This document shows, in pieces, positions 48,477 to 64,000 of a stretch of DNA of 64,000 bases (the stretch's first letter is position 1; each line of letters begins with the position of its first letter). Position numbers and translations under genes: made by a program. The stretch covers positions 186,001 to 250,000 of the forward strand of contig NZ_JBGUAY010000006.1 of NCBI RefSeq assembly GCF_041821025.1. The letters are read 5' to 3'. The stretch is from Egicoccus sp. AB-alg6-2 (lineage in GTDB: Bacteria > Actinomycetota > Nitriliruptoria > Nitriliruptorales > Nitriliruptoraceae). A model generated the notes under the pieces. That model had not been told where the DNA came from. It worked only from the letters and a program-made list of their open reading frames with translations, and made no database searches.

Positions 48477-49126
48477 CAGGCCTCACCGCCCTTCCGCGCC
48501 TTGACCGCCGACTTGATGAACACGACCCCGCCGTCCGAGCCGGGCAGCGCGCCCTTGACCAGGATCAGGTTGTGCTCGGTGTCGACGTCCACGACCTCGA
48601 GGTTTTGCACGGTGACGCGTTCGCCACCCATGCGGCCCGCCATGCGCTGGCCCTTGAAGGTGCGCCCCGGGGTCGAGGCGTTGCCGACCGAGCCCGGGTG
48701 GCGGTTCTTCTTCTTGACGCCGTGACCGTCGCCCATGCCGCGGAAGTTGTGCCGCTTCATGACACCGGCGTAGCCCTTGCCCTTGCTGGTGCCGGTCACG
48801 TCGATGACGTCACCCTTGGCGAAGGTGTCGACGCCGATGCTGGTGCCGACCTCGGGCAGTTCGTCGCCGTTGGTGAGGCGCAGCTCGGCGAGCACGCGGG
48901 CGCTGTCCACGCTCGCCTTGGCGAGGTGGCCGGCCATCGGCTTGTTGGTGTGCTTGCGGGTGCCATAGGCGAGCTGGACCGCGACGTAGCCGTCGGTCTC
49001 GGTCGTCTTGACCTGGGTCACGGTGTTGGGATCGGCCTGGACCACGGTGACGGGGACGATCCTGTTGTCCTCGTCGAATACCTGGGTCATGCCGAGCTTG
49101 GTCCCCAAGATGCCCTTGGAAGCCAT
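48476..49126 (-). CDS. rplC: 50S ribosomal protein L3
   Basis: The product is 216 residues with GILGTKLGMTQVFDED and GTSKGKGYAGVMKRHNFRG. The Gln target of PrmB methylation is replaced in the local motif; the MAGRMGGERVTVQNL region is intact. Confidence 0.97.
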   Translation of the reverse strand: MASKGILGTKLGMTQVFDEDNRIVPVTVVQADPNTVTQVKTTETDGYVAVQLAYGTRKHTNKPMAGHLAKASVDSARVLAELRLTNGDELPEVGTSIGVDTFAKGDVIDVTGTSKGKGYAGVMKRHNFRGMGDGHGVKKKNRHPGSVGNASTPGRTFKGQRMAGRMGGERVTVQNLEVVDVDTEHNLILVKGALPGSDGGVVFIKSAVKARKGGEA

Positions 49127-49236
49127 GAGTGGCGTCTCCTACCAGTTGGCCGTCATGCGGCTCGTGCGAGTGGTGTGCAACGGCGTCGCAGCGAGTCCGT
49201 AGCGGACGGCGATGTTCGTGCTCGGGCGGTGACGCC

Positions 49237-49548
49237 CTAGAGCTTGATCTCGATGTCCACGCCGGCCGGCAGCGAGAGGCCCATCAGCTTGTCGATGGTC
49301 TTCTGCGTCGGCTGGTGGATGTCGATGAGGCGCTTGTGGGTGCGCATCTCGAAGTGCTCGCGCGAGTCCTTGTACTTGTGGGGCGAGCGGATGACCGCCC
49401 ACACGTTGCGCTCGGTCGGCAACGGGACCGGCCCGGTGACGTGCGCCCCGGTCGCCTCGACCGTGTCCACGATCTCGCGCGCGGAACGGTCCAGGACCTC
49501 GTGGTCGTACGCCTTCAGGCGAATCCGGATCTTCTGATCAGCAGCCAT
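49237..49548 (-). CDS. rpsJ: 30S ribosomal protein S10
   Basis: The product is 103 residues with [17 protein letters not shown] and [23 protein letters not shown] (transcription-antitermination partner of NusB in other bacteria). It heads the S10 operon; the leader upstream contains a long hairpin after tuf. Confidence 0.98.
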   Translation of the reverse strand: MAADQKIRIRLKAYDHEVLDRSAREIVDTVEATGAHVTGPVPLPTERNVWAVIRSPHKYKDSREHFEMRTHKRLIDIHQPTQKTIDKLMGLSLPAGVDIEIKL

Positions 49549-49672
49549 GTCTCATCTTCTTCGTCTCCACCTGAAATCACGAGGCCGTGAGATGCCCAGC
49601 AACCCGGTGGTTCGGCTGGTCTTTGTCAAGTACGTCGGTCACTGCCCTCGAGGAGGGCGTCTGGTCTGCGAG

Positions 49673-49757
49673 CCGGATCGCGGAGGGTGTCCTCCGTAGG
49701 GAGCCATGGAGGGCGGGCGGGTACGGCTCCCGAAGGAGGACACCCGGAGCGATCCGG
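49673..49757 (-). terminator. Long near-perfect hairpin between tuf and rpsJ
   Basis: Arms at 49673-49705 and 49726-49757 pair over about 30 bp: CCGGATCG with CGATCCGG, GGGTGTCCTCC with GGAGGACACCC and GGGAGCC with GGCTCCC. It lies 17 bases after the tuf stop codon. There is no T-tract on the rpsJ side, so it could terminate tuf or be an RNase III-type processing site that separates the two transcripts. Confidence 0.75.
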
Positions 49758-49773
49758 CGGGAAGTACCAGTTC

Positions 49774-50961
49774 TTACTTGAGGATCTTGGTGACGCGGCC
49801 AGCACCAACGGTGCGGCCACCCTCACGGATGGCGAACTTCAGACCCTCGTCCATCGCGATCGGCTGGATCAACTCCACCGTCATCTCGGTGTTGTCACCC
49901 GGCATCACCATCTCCACACCATCAGGCAACGTGACCGCACCGGTCACATCCGTGGTCCGGAAATAGAACTGCGGCCGATAGTTGTTGAAGAACGGCGTGT
50001 GACGGCCACCCTCTTCCTTGGACAGGATGTACACCTGCGCCTCGAAATCGGTGTGCGGCGTGATCGAACCCGGCGCAGCGAGCACCTGACCCCGCTCCAC
50101 ATCCTCCTTCTTGGTCCCACGCAACAACACACCCACGTTGTCGCCCGCCATGCCCTCATCGAGCAACTTGCGGAACATCTCCACACCGGTCACCGTCGTC
50201 GACGTGGTGTCCTTGAGACCGATGATCTCGATCGTGTCACCCACGTTGACCTTGCCACCCTCGATCCGACCCGTGACCACCGTGCCACGACCCGTGATCG
50301 AAAACACATCCTCGATCGGCATGATGAACGGCTTGTCCAACGCCCGCTCGGGCTCGACGAAGAACTCGTCGACCGCACCCATCAACTCCATGATCGCCGA
50401 CTCGTACGCCTCATCACCCTCGAGCGCACGCAGAGCCGACACCCGAACCACCGGCGTGTCATCACCCGGGAAATCGTAGGAATCGAGGAGCTCACGCACC
50501 TCCATCTCCACCAGCTCGAGCAACTCCTCATCATCGACCATGTCGACCTTGTTGAGCGCCACGATCAACTTGGGCACCCCAACCTGACGCGCCAACAACA
50601 CATGCTCACGCGTCTGCGGCATCGGACCATCCGCCGCCGACACCACCAGGATCGCCCCATCCATCTGCGCCGCACCCGTGATCATGTTCTTCACATAATC
50701 GGCGTGCCCGGGAGCATCCACATGCGCATAGTGACGCGCATCGGTCTCATACTCCACATGCGACACATTGATCGTGATCCCACGCTCACGCTCCTCAGGC
50801 GCCTTGTCGATCGCATCAAACGCCATCGACTGCACATTCGGATTGTGCTTGTGCAACACATTCGTGATCGCCGCCGTCAACGTCGTCTTCCCATGATCGA
50901 CGTGACCAATCGTGCCGATATTCATGTGCGGCTTGGTCCGCTCGAACTTCTCCTTGGCCAT
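49774..50961 (-). CDS. tuf: Elongation factor Tu
   Basis: This GTPase delivers aminoacyl-tRNA to the ribosome. The product is 395 residues. G-motifs [17 protein letters not shown] and NKVDM are intact, with three standard domains and the ending GRVTKIL-K. It lies 87 bp after fusA. Codon use is odd: through most of the gene GTG, TTG, GGT, CGG and GAT are much favoured, whereas fusA and the ribosomal genes favour C-ending codons. The last 15-20 codons return to the local pattern. This hints at replacement of the gene by recombination. Confidence 0.98.
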   Translation of the reverse strand: MAKEKFERTKPHMNIGTIGHVDHGKTTLTAAITNVLHKHNPNVQSMAFDAIDKAPEERERGITINVSHVEYETDARHYAHVDAPGHADYVKNMITGAAQMDGAILVVSAADGPMPQTREHVLLARQVGVPKLIVALNKVDMVDDEELLELVEMEVRELLDSYDFPGDDTPVVRVSALRALEGDEAYESAIMELMGAVDEFFVEPERALDKPFIMPIEDVFSITGRGTVVTGRIEGGKVNVGDTIEIIGLKDTTSTTVTGVEMFRKLLDEGMAGDNVGVLLRGTKKEDVERGQVLAAPGSITPHTDFEAQVYILSKEEGGRHTPFFNNYRPQFYFRTTDVTGAVTLPDGVEMVMPGDNTEMTVELIQPIAMDEGLKFAIREGGRTVGAGRVTKILK

Positions 50962-51048
50962 CGTGGGCCCTCCTGGTGGTAGCAGCCGGGGATGCCGGCG
51001 GGTGGGACGTCTGGGTGTCGTGGTCGAAACCGGGTCGTCAGGTCGGGG

Positions 51049-53169
<2,121 letters not shown>

Positions 53170-53311
53170 CGTCGTCGCTTCCTGATCTCGTCGTTGGATC
53201 GCTGCGTCTCGTGGGTCGCCGTCCCCCGGGGATGCCCCGGAGGACGGCGGTCGCGCGTGCGTGTGGGTGCGGGAGTCGGGACGGGCGGGCCCAGCGGGTG
53301 GGCCCGTCACG

Positions 53312-53785
53312 TCACCAGCGGTAGTGGGCGAAGGCGCGGTTGGCCTCGGCCATCTTGTGGGTGTCCTCGCGGCGCTTGACCGCGGCGCCGATGCCGTTGG
53401 AGGCATCGAGCAGCTCGCCGGCGAGGCGCTCGGACATGGTGTGCTCACGGCGGATGCGGGCGTAGCCCACGACCCAGCGCAGGGCCAGCGTGGTCGAGCG
53501 GGCCGGCCGGACCTCGATGGGCACCTGGTAGGTGGCACCACCGACGCGGCGGGACTTGACCTCGAGCTGGGGCTTGACGTTCTCGATCGCGCGCTTGAGC
53601 ACGGAGATCGGGTCGCCGCCCTGGGTGCGGTTGCCGATGTTGGCGAGCGCGTCGTAGACGATGCGCTCGGCGACCGAGCGCTTGCCGTCGCGCATGATGC
53701 GGTTGGTCAGCTGCGTGACCAGCACCGACCCGTACTTCGGGTCCGGCGTGATCTTGCGGCGGCCGGGGGAACCCTTGCGAGGCAT
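53312..53785 (-). CDS. rpsG: 30S ribosomal protein S7
   Basis: The product is 157 residues with the [19 protein letters not shown] start and [24 protein letters not shown]. One base separates it from rpsL. Confidence 0.98.
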   Translation of the reverse strand: MPRKGSPGRRKITPDPKYGSVLVTQLTNRIMRDGKRSVAERIVYDALANIGNRTQGGDPISVLKRAIENVKPQLEVKSRRVGGATYQVPIEVRPARSTTLALRWVVGYARIRREHTMSERLAGELLDASNGIGAAVKRREDTHKMAEANRAFAHYRW

Positions 53786-53786
53786 G

Positions 53787-54158
53787 TCAGCCCTCCTTCT
53801 TCACGCCGTAGCGGGACCGCGACTGCTTGCGGTCGCGCACCGGGGCGGCGTCGAGCGTGCCGCGGATGACCTTGTAACGGACACCCGGCAGGTCCTTCAC
53901 ACGACCGCCGCGCACGAGCACCATCGAGTGCTCCTGCAGGTTGTGGCCCTCACCCGGGATGTAGGCCGTGACCTCGATGCCGGAGGTCAGCCGAACACGG
54001 CAGACCTTGCGGAGTGCCGAGTTCGGCTTCTTCGGGGTGGTGGTGTAGACGCGCGTGCAGACGCCGCGACGCTGTGGCGATCCCTTGAGCGCCAGCGTCT
54101 TGTTCTTCTTCGCCTTGGACGTGCGGCCCTTGCGCACCAGCTGCTGGATGGTGGGCAT
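53787..54158 (-). CDS. rpsL: 30S ribosomal protein S12
   Basis: The product is 123 residues, decoding-centre protein. The two streptomycin-related segments [14 protein letters not shown] and [12 protein letters not shown] have wild-type residues. ATG at 54156-54158 gives the canonical [12 protein letters not shown]. It is the first gene of the str operon with a leader of about 315 nt. Confidence 0.98.
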   Translation of the reverse strand: MPTIQQLVRKGRTSKAKKNKTLALKGSPQRRGVCTRVYTTTPKKPNSALRKVCRVRLTSGIEVTAYIPGEGHNLQEHSMVLVRGGRVKDLPGVRYKVIRGTLDAAPVRDRKQSRSRYGVKKEG

Positions 54159-54482
54159 GCCTGGGGTTCTCCGTTCCGTGGCCGGGCGCATTCGCTTGCG
54201 CGCGGCGCACCGGGCGGCGAGCGGATGGCTCGCCTCGGTCGTCGTCGGGATGGGTCGGGGGATGCGCGGTGTCCGCGGTCGTCGGCCGCGCCGACGCGCT
54301 GGTTCGCACGTCGCGGGCCCGGTTGGTGACACCGCCGCCGGGGCGGACGGTCCGGCCCACGGGGCCGGGCGTTCCGCTGGTGGTGACTGCATCCGGGGCA
54401 GCGCATCTGCGCGTCGAGAGGAGATCGGCGCAAACAGCGCCCGGACGCACGTCGGAAAGAGACCTTCCCGACGAGGACCAGC

Positions 54483-54512
54483 ACGGTACCGGCCCGGCGC
54501 AGGAGGTGTCAA
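54483..54512 (-). promoter_or_regulatory. Predicted promoter of the str operon (rpsL)
   Basis: On the minus strand: a consensus -35 TTGACA (54507-54512), 18-bp spacer, -10 TACCGT (54483-54488). It reads toward rpsL and lies 39 bp from the end of the palindrome array. Confidence 0.75.
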
Positions 54513-54550
54513 CCCGCCCCTCCTCCCCCAACTGACGGCCCGCTTGGGGT

Positions 54551-54890
54551 CGGTTCTCGTGCCCCGCGCCGAAAATGGGGACGGCAGACGGTGTCGTCGG
54601 CCGCCAGCGTGCCGGTTTTCGTGCCGGGCGCCGAAAGTGGGACCACTGGCGGCGCAGTCGGCCCGCGGCCTGCCGGTTTTCGTGCCGGGCGCCGAAAAGG
54701 GGACCACTGGCGGCGCAGTCGGCCCGCGGCGTGCCGGTTTTCGTGCCGGGCGCCGAAAGTGGGACCACTGGCGGCACAGTCCGCCCGCGGCCTGCCGATT
54801 TTCGTGCCCCGCGCCGAAAATGGGGACTGCAGGTGGTGTCGTCGGCCGCCAGCGTGCCGGTTCTCGTGCTCCCGGCCGAAAGTGGGCGGC
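54551..54890. repeat. Six-unit palindrome array, 61-62 bp period
   Basis: The cores (T)TTTCGTGCC(C/G)(C/G)GCGCCGAAA start at about 54554, 54616, 54677, 54738, 54799 and 54861; spacing is 62, 61, 61, 61, 62. Between units 2, 3 and 4 the intervening sequence (GGGACCACTGGCGGCGCAGT and on) is nearly identical; units 1 and 5 carry a second, related version. The core and period match the array at 16984. Confidence 0.85.
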
Positions 54891-55086
54891 GGTGGGCGTC
54901 AGAACGTCGGCGGGGACGCGGGGGTTCCCGTCGCTGGCGCGCTTTGCGTCTCCTGCGTCTTGGACGGCCGCCCGGCCACCCACCCTTCGACCTCGAACCC
55001 GGCCGGTCCGCCATGGTCGCGGCGGTGCGGGGTCGTGTTTCCTGTTCGGACCAAAGCTTCACCGCCCCTGACCACAGGAGAGATCC

Positions 55087-55311
55087 ATGAAGCGCACCAT
55101 GATGCAGAAGCTGACCATCGCCGCCAGCGCCTCGGCGCTCGCCTTCGGTGCCGTCGCGTGCCAGGTCGAAGACGGCGAGGGTCTTGATCCGGCCCAGGAA
55201 GATCCGCTCCTCGATGACGGCCTGACCGACGACGGCCTCGGCGACGACACCATGGGCGACGACCCGATGGGTGACGACGCCATGGAAGACGACACCCTGG
55301 GTGACAGCTGA
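55087..55311 (+). CDS. Small acidic secreted protein, probable lipoprotein
   Basis: This 74-residue protein starts with a Lys/Arg-containing signal sequence and ends it at GAVAC (Cys25), a weak lipobox. The mature part is almost entirely Asp/Gly/Leu/Met in repeats such as DDGLTDDGLGDDTMGDD. GGAGAG lies upstream of the ATG. I do not recognise the family; similar Asp-rich short lipoproteins are common near envelope genes. It is followed by a terminator and then the metalloprotease gene in the same direction. Confidence 0.75.
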   Translation: MKRTMMQKLTIAASASALAFGAVACQVEDGEGLDPAQEDPLLDDGLTDDGLGDDTMGDDPMGDDAMEDDTLGDS

Positions 55312-55349
55312 GCGAACCGTGCGGACGCCAGCCGTCCGCATGATCGTCT

Positions 55350-55379
55350 GGGAGGGTCGCGCCACGGCGCGACCCTCCC
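55350..55379 (+). terminator. Hairpin terminator after the small secreted protein
   Basis: A 14-bp perfect GC stem (55350-55363 with 55366-55379) has a tight loop. A smaller hairpin GCGGACG/CGTCCGC (55321-55339) precedes it. Confidence 0.8.
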
Positions 55380-55410
55380 GCATGTCACCGGCCCGTAGCC
55401 TGCAACCCTG

Positions 55411-57150
55411 ATGAGCGACCACCCGTTGGAGCGTCCGGACCGCGACCCACGGTCGCGTGGCCGCCGGCTGCTCGCGGCCCTCGTGATCGTGGTGTTCGCG
55501 CTGGCGCACCTCGCCTTCGTCGTCGCCACGCCGCTGGCCGGCGGCCCACGTACCCCGGTCGCCTCCTACGCGGCGGCCGAGCGGTGGACGCCGTCGCCGC
55601 CGCTGCGCGATGCGCGGTTCGCGACTTTCCCGTTCGTGGCGGCGGACGGCTCGACGGGCCTGTGGGTGCTGCCGAGTTCCGCCGTGCCGCTGCAGTTCGT
55701 CGTCGAGCGCGAGGTGATCGAACGCTTCGGCGACGACGAGGTCCGCGCGGCCGTCGAGGTCTGGAACGACACGCCGGGCTCGCGCTTCGGGGCGACCGTG
55801 ACCCGGATGGTGGACGCCGGCGTCGACGAGCGACGCCGGGACAACGTCAACCGCATCTTCATGGACCGGCGCTCGTGCGGCGGCCGCTACCTCGCCCGTG
55901 CCCACATGTGGCCCGGCGAGGCCGTCGCGCGTGACGGGGTGATCGCCCGCTACGTCAACGAGGTCGACCTCGGGCTGTGCGACCGGCTGCGTCCCGAGCA
56001 GCTGGCCAACGTGGTCCGCCACGAGCTCGGGCACATCGCCGGCCTCGATCACCTGTGCGACGAGGACGAGGACTGCTGGGACCCCGCCTTCGCGCCCGAC
56101 AACACCTGCCGCATCATGAGCCCGCGCGCGCACCCCTGCCAGGAGGTGAGCTCCGGCGACCTCGATGGACTGGTGCACCTGCACCCGAGGCTGCCACGGG
56201 CGAGCGGCAGCGACGGCCGCAGCACCTCGGCCTCCGTGGCGTTCGCCACCCATCCGACACCGCGGTCCGCGATGACGGTGGTGATCTCGCCCTATGACGC
56301 CGAGCCCGCGTTCCGCATCGCGGCGGCCACGCTGGCCGGTCACCTCGGCGCCCCACACATCCTGGTCGACGAGGACTGCACCGCCGGCCCCGACGGGCGG
56401 GCGCTGGACCGGGTCCTGACGGTCGCCGGTCGCACGCTCGCGGTCGGTCCGGTGGCGCCCAACTGCCTCGGCACGCTGCGTGGCGCCTGGGCCGCGGAGG
56501 TCGAGGAGTTGCCGACGACGGCAGCCGCGGAGGATCGGGTCGTCGAGGTCCTGCGCGAACGCGGCGAACCGCCCGAGCAGTTGTTCGTCGCCTCCCTCGG
56601 GGCGCCGTCGCGTGGAACGCCGGTTGCCGCGGTGGCCGCCACGGCGGCGGTCGCGCTGGGGGCGCCACTGACCTTCGTGGCCGACCAGGAGGACGCGGCC
56701 CAGGCGCAACGCCTCCTGGACGCCAACCCCGAGATCCGGCAGGTGGTCCTGGTCGCTGACACGGCGTCGGCGGGCCTACGCGTCGTGCTCGCACTGAGCG
56801 GGGACGGCGTCACGGTGCGCCGGATCAGTGCGTCGGACGCGCCGGCCGCGGCCGAGGCACTGGCAGTCGCCCCGGGGCTGGCGCTCCCGCGCCCGTTGCC
56901 GGCGGTGATCGCCTCGACGGACCATCCCGAGCACACCATTCCGGCGATCTCGCTGGCGGCGGCGTTCGGCGGTCTGCTGGTCCCGGTCGAGTCGCCGCTA
57001 CGGGACGCCCACGTGGGGCTTCTGCGCGACCACGTCGACGACGGCGCCATCGTCGGCGGCCGCAACGCCATCACGACCGAACGTCAGATGGCCCTGTCGC
57101 GCCTGGTCGACGGCGACACCTCTGACCTCGACGTCCTCGTCTCGCGCTAG
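55411..57150 (+). CDS. Membrane-anchored matrixin-like zinc metalloprotease with a CW_binding_2-like C-terminus
   Basis: This 579-residue protein has one N-terminal membrane helix (about 20-40), then an extracytoplasmic protease domain (about 70-255). The zinc motif HELGHIAGLDH (204-214) and the Met-turn CRIMSP (M236) are those of metzincins of the matrixin type. The C-terminal half (about 270-575) has repeated segments of the form VASxxxPxHTxPAxSLAAAxGGLLVPV and IVGGRNAITTERQ, read here as separate short motifs. They resemble the PF04122 cell-wall-binding repeat 2. It probably acts at the cell surface. Substrate unknown; wall-anchored proteins are candidates. Confidence 0.85.
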   Translation: MSDHPLERPDRDPRSRGRRLLAALVIVVFALAHLAFVVATPLAGGPRTPVASYAAAERWTPSPPLRDARFATFPFVAADGSTGLWVLPSSAVPLQFVVEREVIERFGDDEVRAAVEVWNDTPGSRFGATVTRMVDAGVDERRRDNVNRIFMDRRSCGGRYLARAHMWPGEAVARDGVIARYVNEVDLGLCDRLRPEQLANVVRHELGHIAGLDHLCDEDEDCWDPAFAPDNTCRIMSPRAHPCQEVSSGDLDGLVHLHPRLPRASGSDGRSTSASVAFATHPTPRSAMTVVISPYDAEPAFRIAAATLAGHLGAPHILVDEDCTAGPDGRALDRVLTVAGRTLAVGPVAPNCLGTLRGAWAAEVEELPTTAAAEDRVVEVLRERGEPPEQLFVASLGAPSRGTPVAAVAATAAVALGAPLTFVADQEDAAQAQRLLDANPEIRQVVLVADTASAGLRVVLALSGDGVTVRRISASDAPAAAEALAVAPGLALPRPLPAVIASTDHPEHTIPAISLAAAFGGLLVPVESPLRDAHVGLLRDHVDDGAIVGGRNAITTERQMALSRLVDGDTSDLDVLVSR

Positions 57151-57191
57151 CGGTTCGTCCGCTGCGGGAACGATGAGGACGAGCGAGCGGT

Positions 57192-57239
57192 ATTTGTGCG
57201 GGTCAGCCGCTGGTTACGCCCGCGGAAACCCGCACAAAT
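57192..57239. repeat. Dispersed palindromic repeat, copy 4
   Basis: ATTTGTGCGGGT (57192-57203) and ACCCGCACAAAT (57228-57239) form a perfect 12-bp inverted repeat around a 24-base centre containing GGTTACGCCCGCGG. This is the best-preserved copy. It lies between the metalloprotease stop and the rpoC terminator, in a convergent intergenic region. Confidence 0.85.
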
Positions 57240-57261
57240 GCAGTCTCCGGGGCCAACGAAG

Positions 57262-57289
57262 GGAGGGCGCCCCCTACGGGGCGCCCTCC
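57262..57289 (-). terminator. rpoC terminator
   Basis: A 12-bp perfect stem GGAGGGCGCCCC (57262-57273) with GGGGCGCCCTCC (57278-57289) has loop CTAC, 20 bases past the rpoC stop codon. It may also serve the convergent metalloprotease gene. Confidence 0.85.
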
Positions 57290-57308
57290 GACGTGCGTGC
57301 GACTTCCG

Positions 57309-61295
<3,987 letters not shown>

Positions 61296-61407
61296 CGTGG
61301 GACGTCCTCCCTACTTCATAGAGCCCGACGCCTGAAGTGGCGACCAGGGCGCGGTCCCGCAGGACCGCTTACGTATCGATGTCAACCGACTCCGAAGCGG
61401 AGCGGTA

Positions 61408-61510
61408 GCTGGTGGGTGGTGACCGATGTTCCGAACCGGGCCGACTTGCGCAGGTCCCGAAGGGACCGAGCACTCGGAGGCCCGGGCGGAACTCGGCATC
61501 ACCCACCAGC
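61408..61510 (-). ncRNA. Nested hairpin RNA element in the rpoB-rpoC spacer
   Basis: In the transcript, CACCCACCAGC/GCTGGTGGGTG (61500-61510 with 61408-61418) form a perfect 11-bp stem that continues through CGGAACTCGG/CCGATGTTCCG. An inner stem GGCCCGG/CCGGGCC (61479-61485 with 61436-61442) encloses hairpins CCGAG/CTCGG (61466-61477) and GGTCCC/GGGACC (61453-61467, GAA loop). Two more hairpins follow toward rpoC (61390-61402 and 61351-61368). It begins 13 bases after the rpoB stop codon. Processing or attenuation are possible roles. Confidence 0.65.
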
Positions 61511-61522
61511 GGAGAAAACCAA

Positions 61523-64000
<2,478 letters not shown>

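Larger units (their letters stand above)
54159..55086. other. Long divergent intergenic region upstream of rpsL
   Basis: From the rpsL side it holds a leader of about 315 nt with a GTCGG...CCGAC stem near 54451-54472, the str promoter (54483-54512), the six-unit 61-bp array (54551-54890) and about 190 bp before the small secreted-protein gene. Frames of 170-200 codons across the array are artefacts of the repeat. Confidence 0.75.

Noticed and set aside
49687-50982. A 431-codon plus-strand frame opposite tuf
   Set aside because: It mirrors a fully conserved EF-Tu; the His/Arg/Leu-rich product has no recognisable domain. Its length reflects the odd codon use of tuf.
54575-55187. Overlapping frames of 170-200 codons with repeated peptide segments such as PVFVPGAE and FRAGRRK
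   Set aside because: They run across the 61-bp palindrome array. 61 is not a multiple of three, so each unit changes frame, and the peptides exist only as repeat read-through. No ribosome site or homologue is apparent.

Overview
This window is 64 kb of a very GC-rich chromosome, almost all of it on the minus strand. It carries the long ribosomal-protein/RNA-polymerase superoperon in actinobacterial order: rpoB-rpoC, rpsL-rpsG-fusA-tuf, the S10 and spc operons, secY-adk-map-infA-rpmJ-rpsM-rpsK-rpsD-rpoA-rplQ-truA, then rplM-rpsI and glmM. The glmS-nnrD-alr-tsaE-tsaB-rimI-tsaD-groES-groEL neighbourhood, BldD-like regulators, CIRCE-controlled groES and LAXTG sorting signals all point to Actinomycetota. 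The many acidic secreted proteins and acidic ribosomal-protein tails would suit a deep-branching, possibly salt-adapted lineage such as Nitriliruptoria. The class is my inference and is not proven by the sequence.

Region 1 (1-12.3 kb) is an accessory surface-protein island around groES-groEL. It holds four plus-strand genes for secreted proteins that end in sortase signals: two LAXTG type (one cut by the window start) and two LPXTG type. Two BldD-like regulators are interleaved with them, and a DUF559-type nuclease-like gene is bracketed by two copies of a palindromic repeat. Three of the surface proteins share a Cys/His-rich domain (CHAT ... GHxxH ... DIIPxF ... C). Two of the genes share a roughly 93-nt structured leader that ends at the start codon. 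No sortase gene lies in the window.

Region 2 (12.3-29.5 kb) is cell-envelope and housekeeping metabolism. It encodes tRNA t6A synthesis (TsaD, TsaB, TsaE) with RimI, a divergent family-4 uracil-DNA glycosylase, a P1-family peptidase, alanine racemase, the NAD(P)HX repair enzyme, GlmS and GlmM. It also encodes a polysaccharide pyruvyl transferase, a flavin/F420-type oxidoreductase, a membrane diguanylate cyclase with an intact inhibitory site, and a lipoprotein with a duplicated domain. Between alr and the P1 peptidase gene is a chain of three tandem 50-bp units. Each is a 16-codon micro-ORF joined to the next by TGATG.

Region 3 (29.6-64 kb) is the translation/transcription superoperon. Plausible promoters are visible before rplM, infA and rpsL. 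The str and rpo parts are separated by two plus-strand genes (a small acidic secreted protein and a membrane-anchored matrixin-like metalloprotease). Two arrays of one palindromic repeat family, both with a 61-62 bp period, lie at 17.0 kb and 54.6 kb. The rpoC-rpoB spacer and the tuf-rpsJ spacer each encode large RNA hairpins. tuf has codon use unlike its neighbours.

The best candidate for a new system is the surface island: wall-anchored CHAT-domain proteins, a shared translational leader and BldD-type c-di-GMP sensors, with a diguanylate cyclase 14 kb away. The links between these parts are inferred from position and motifs only.
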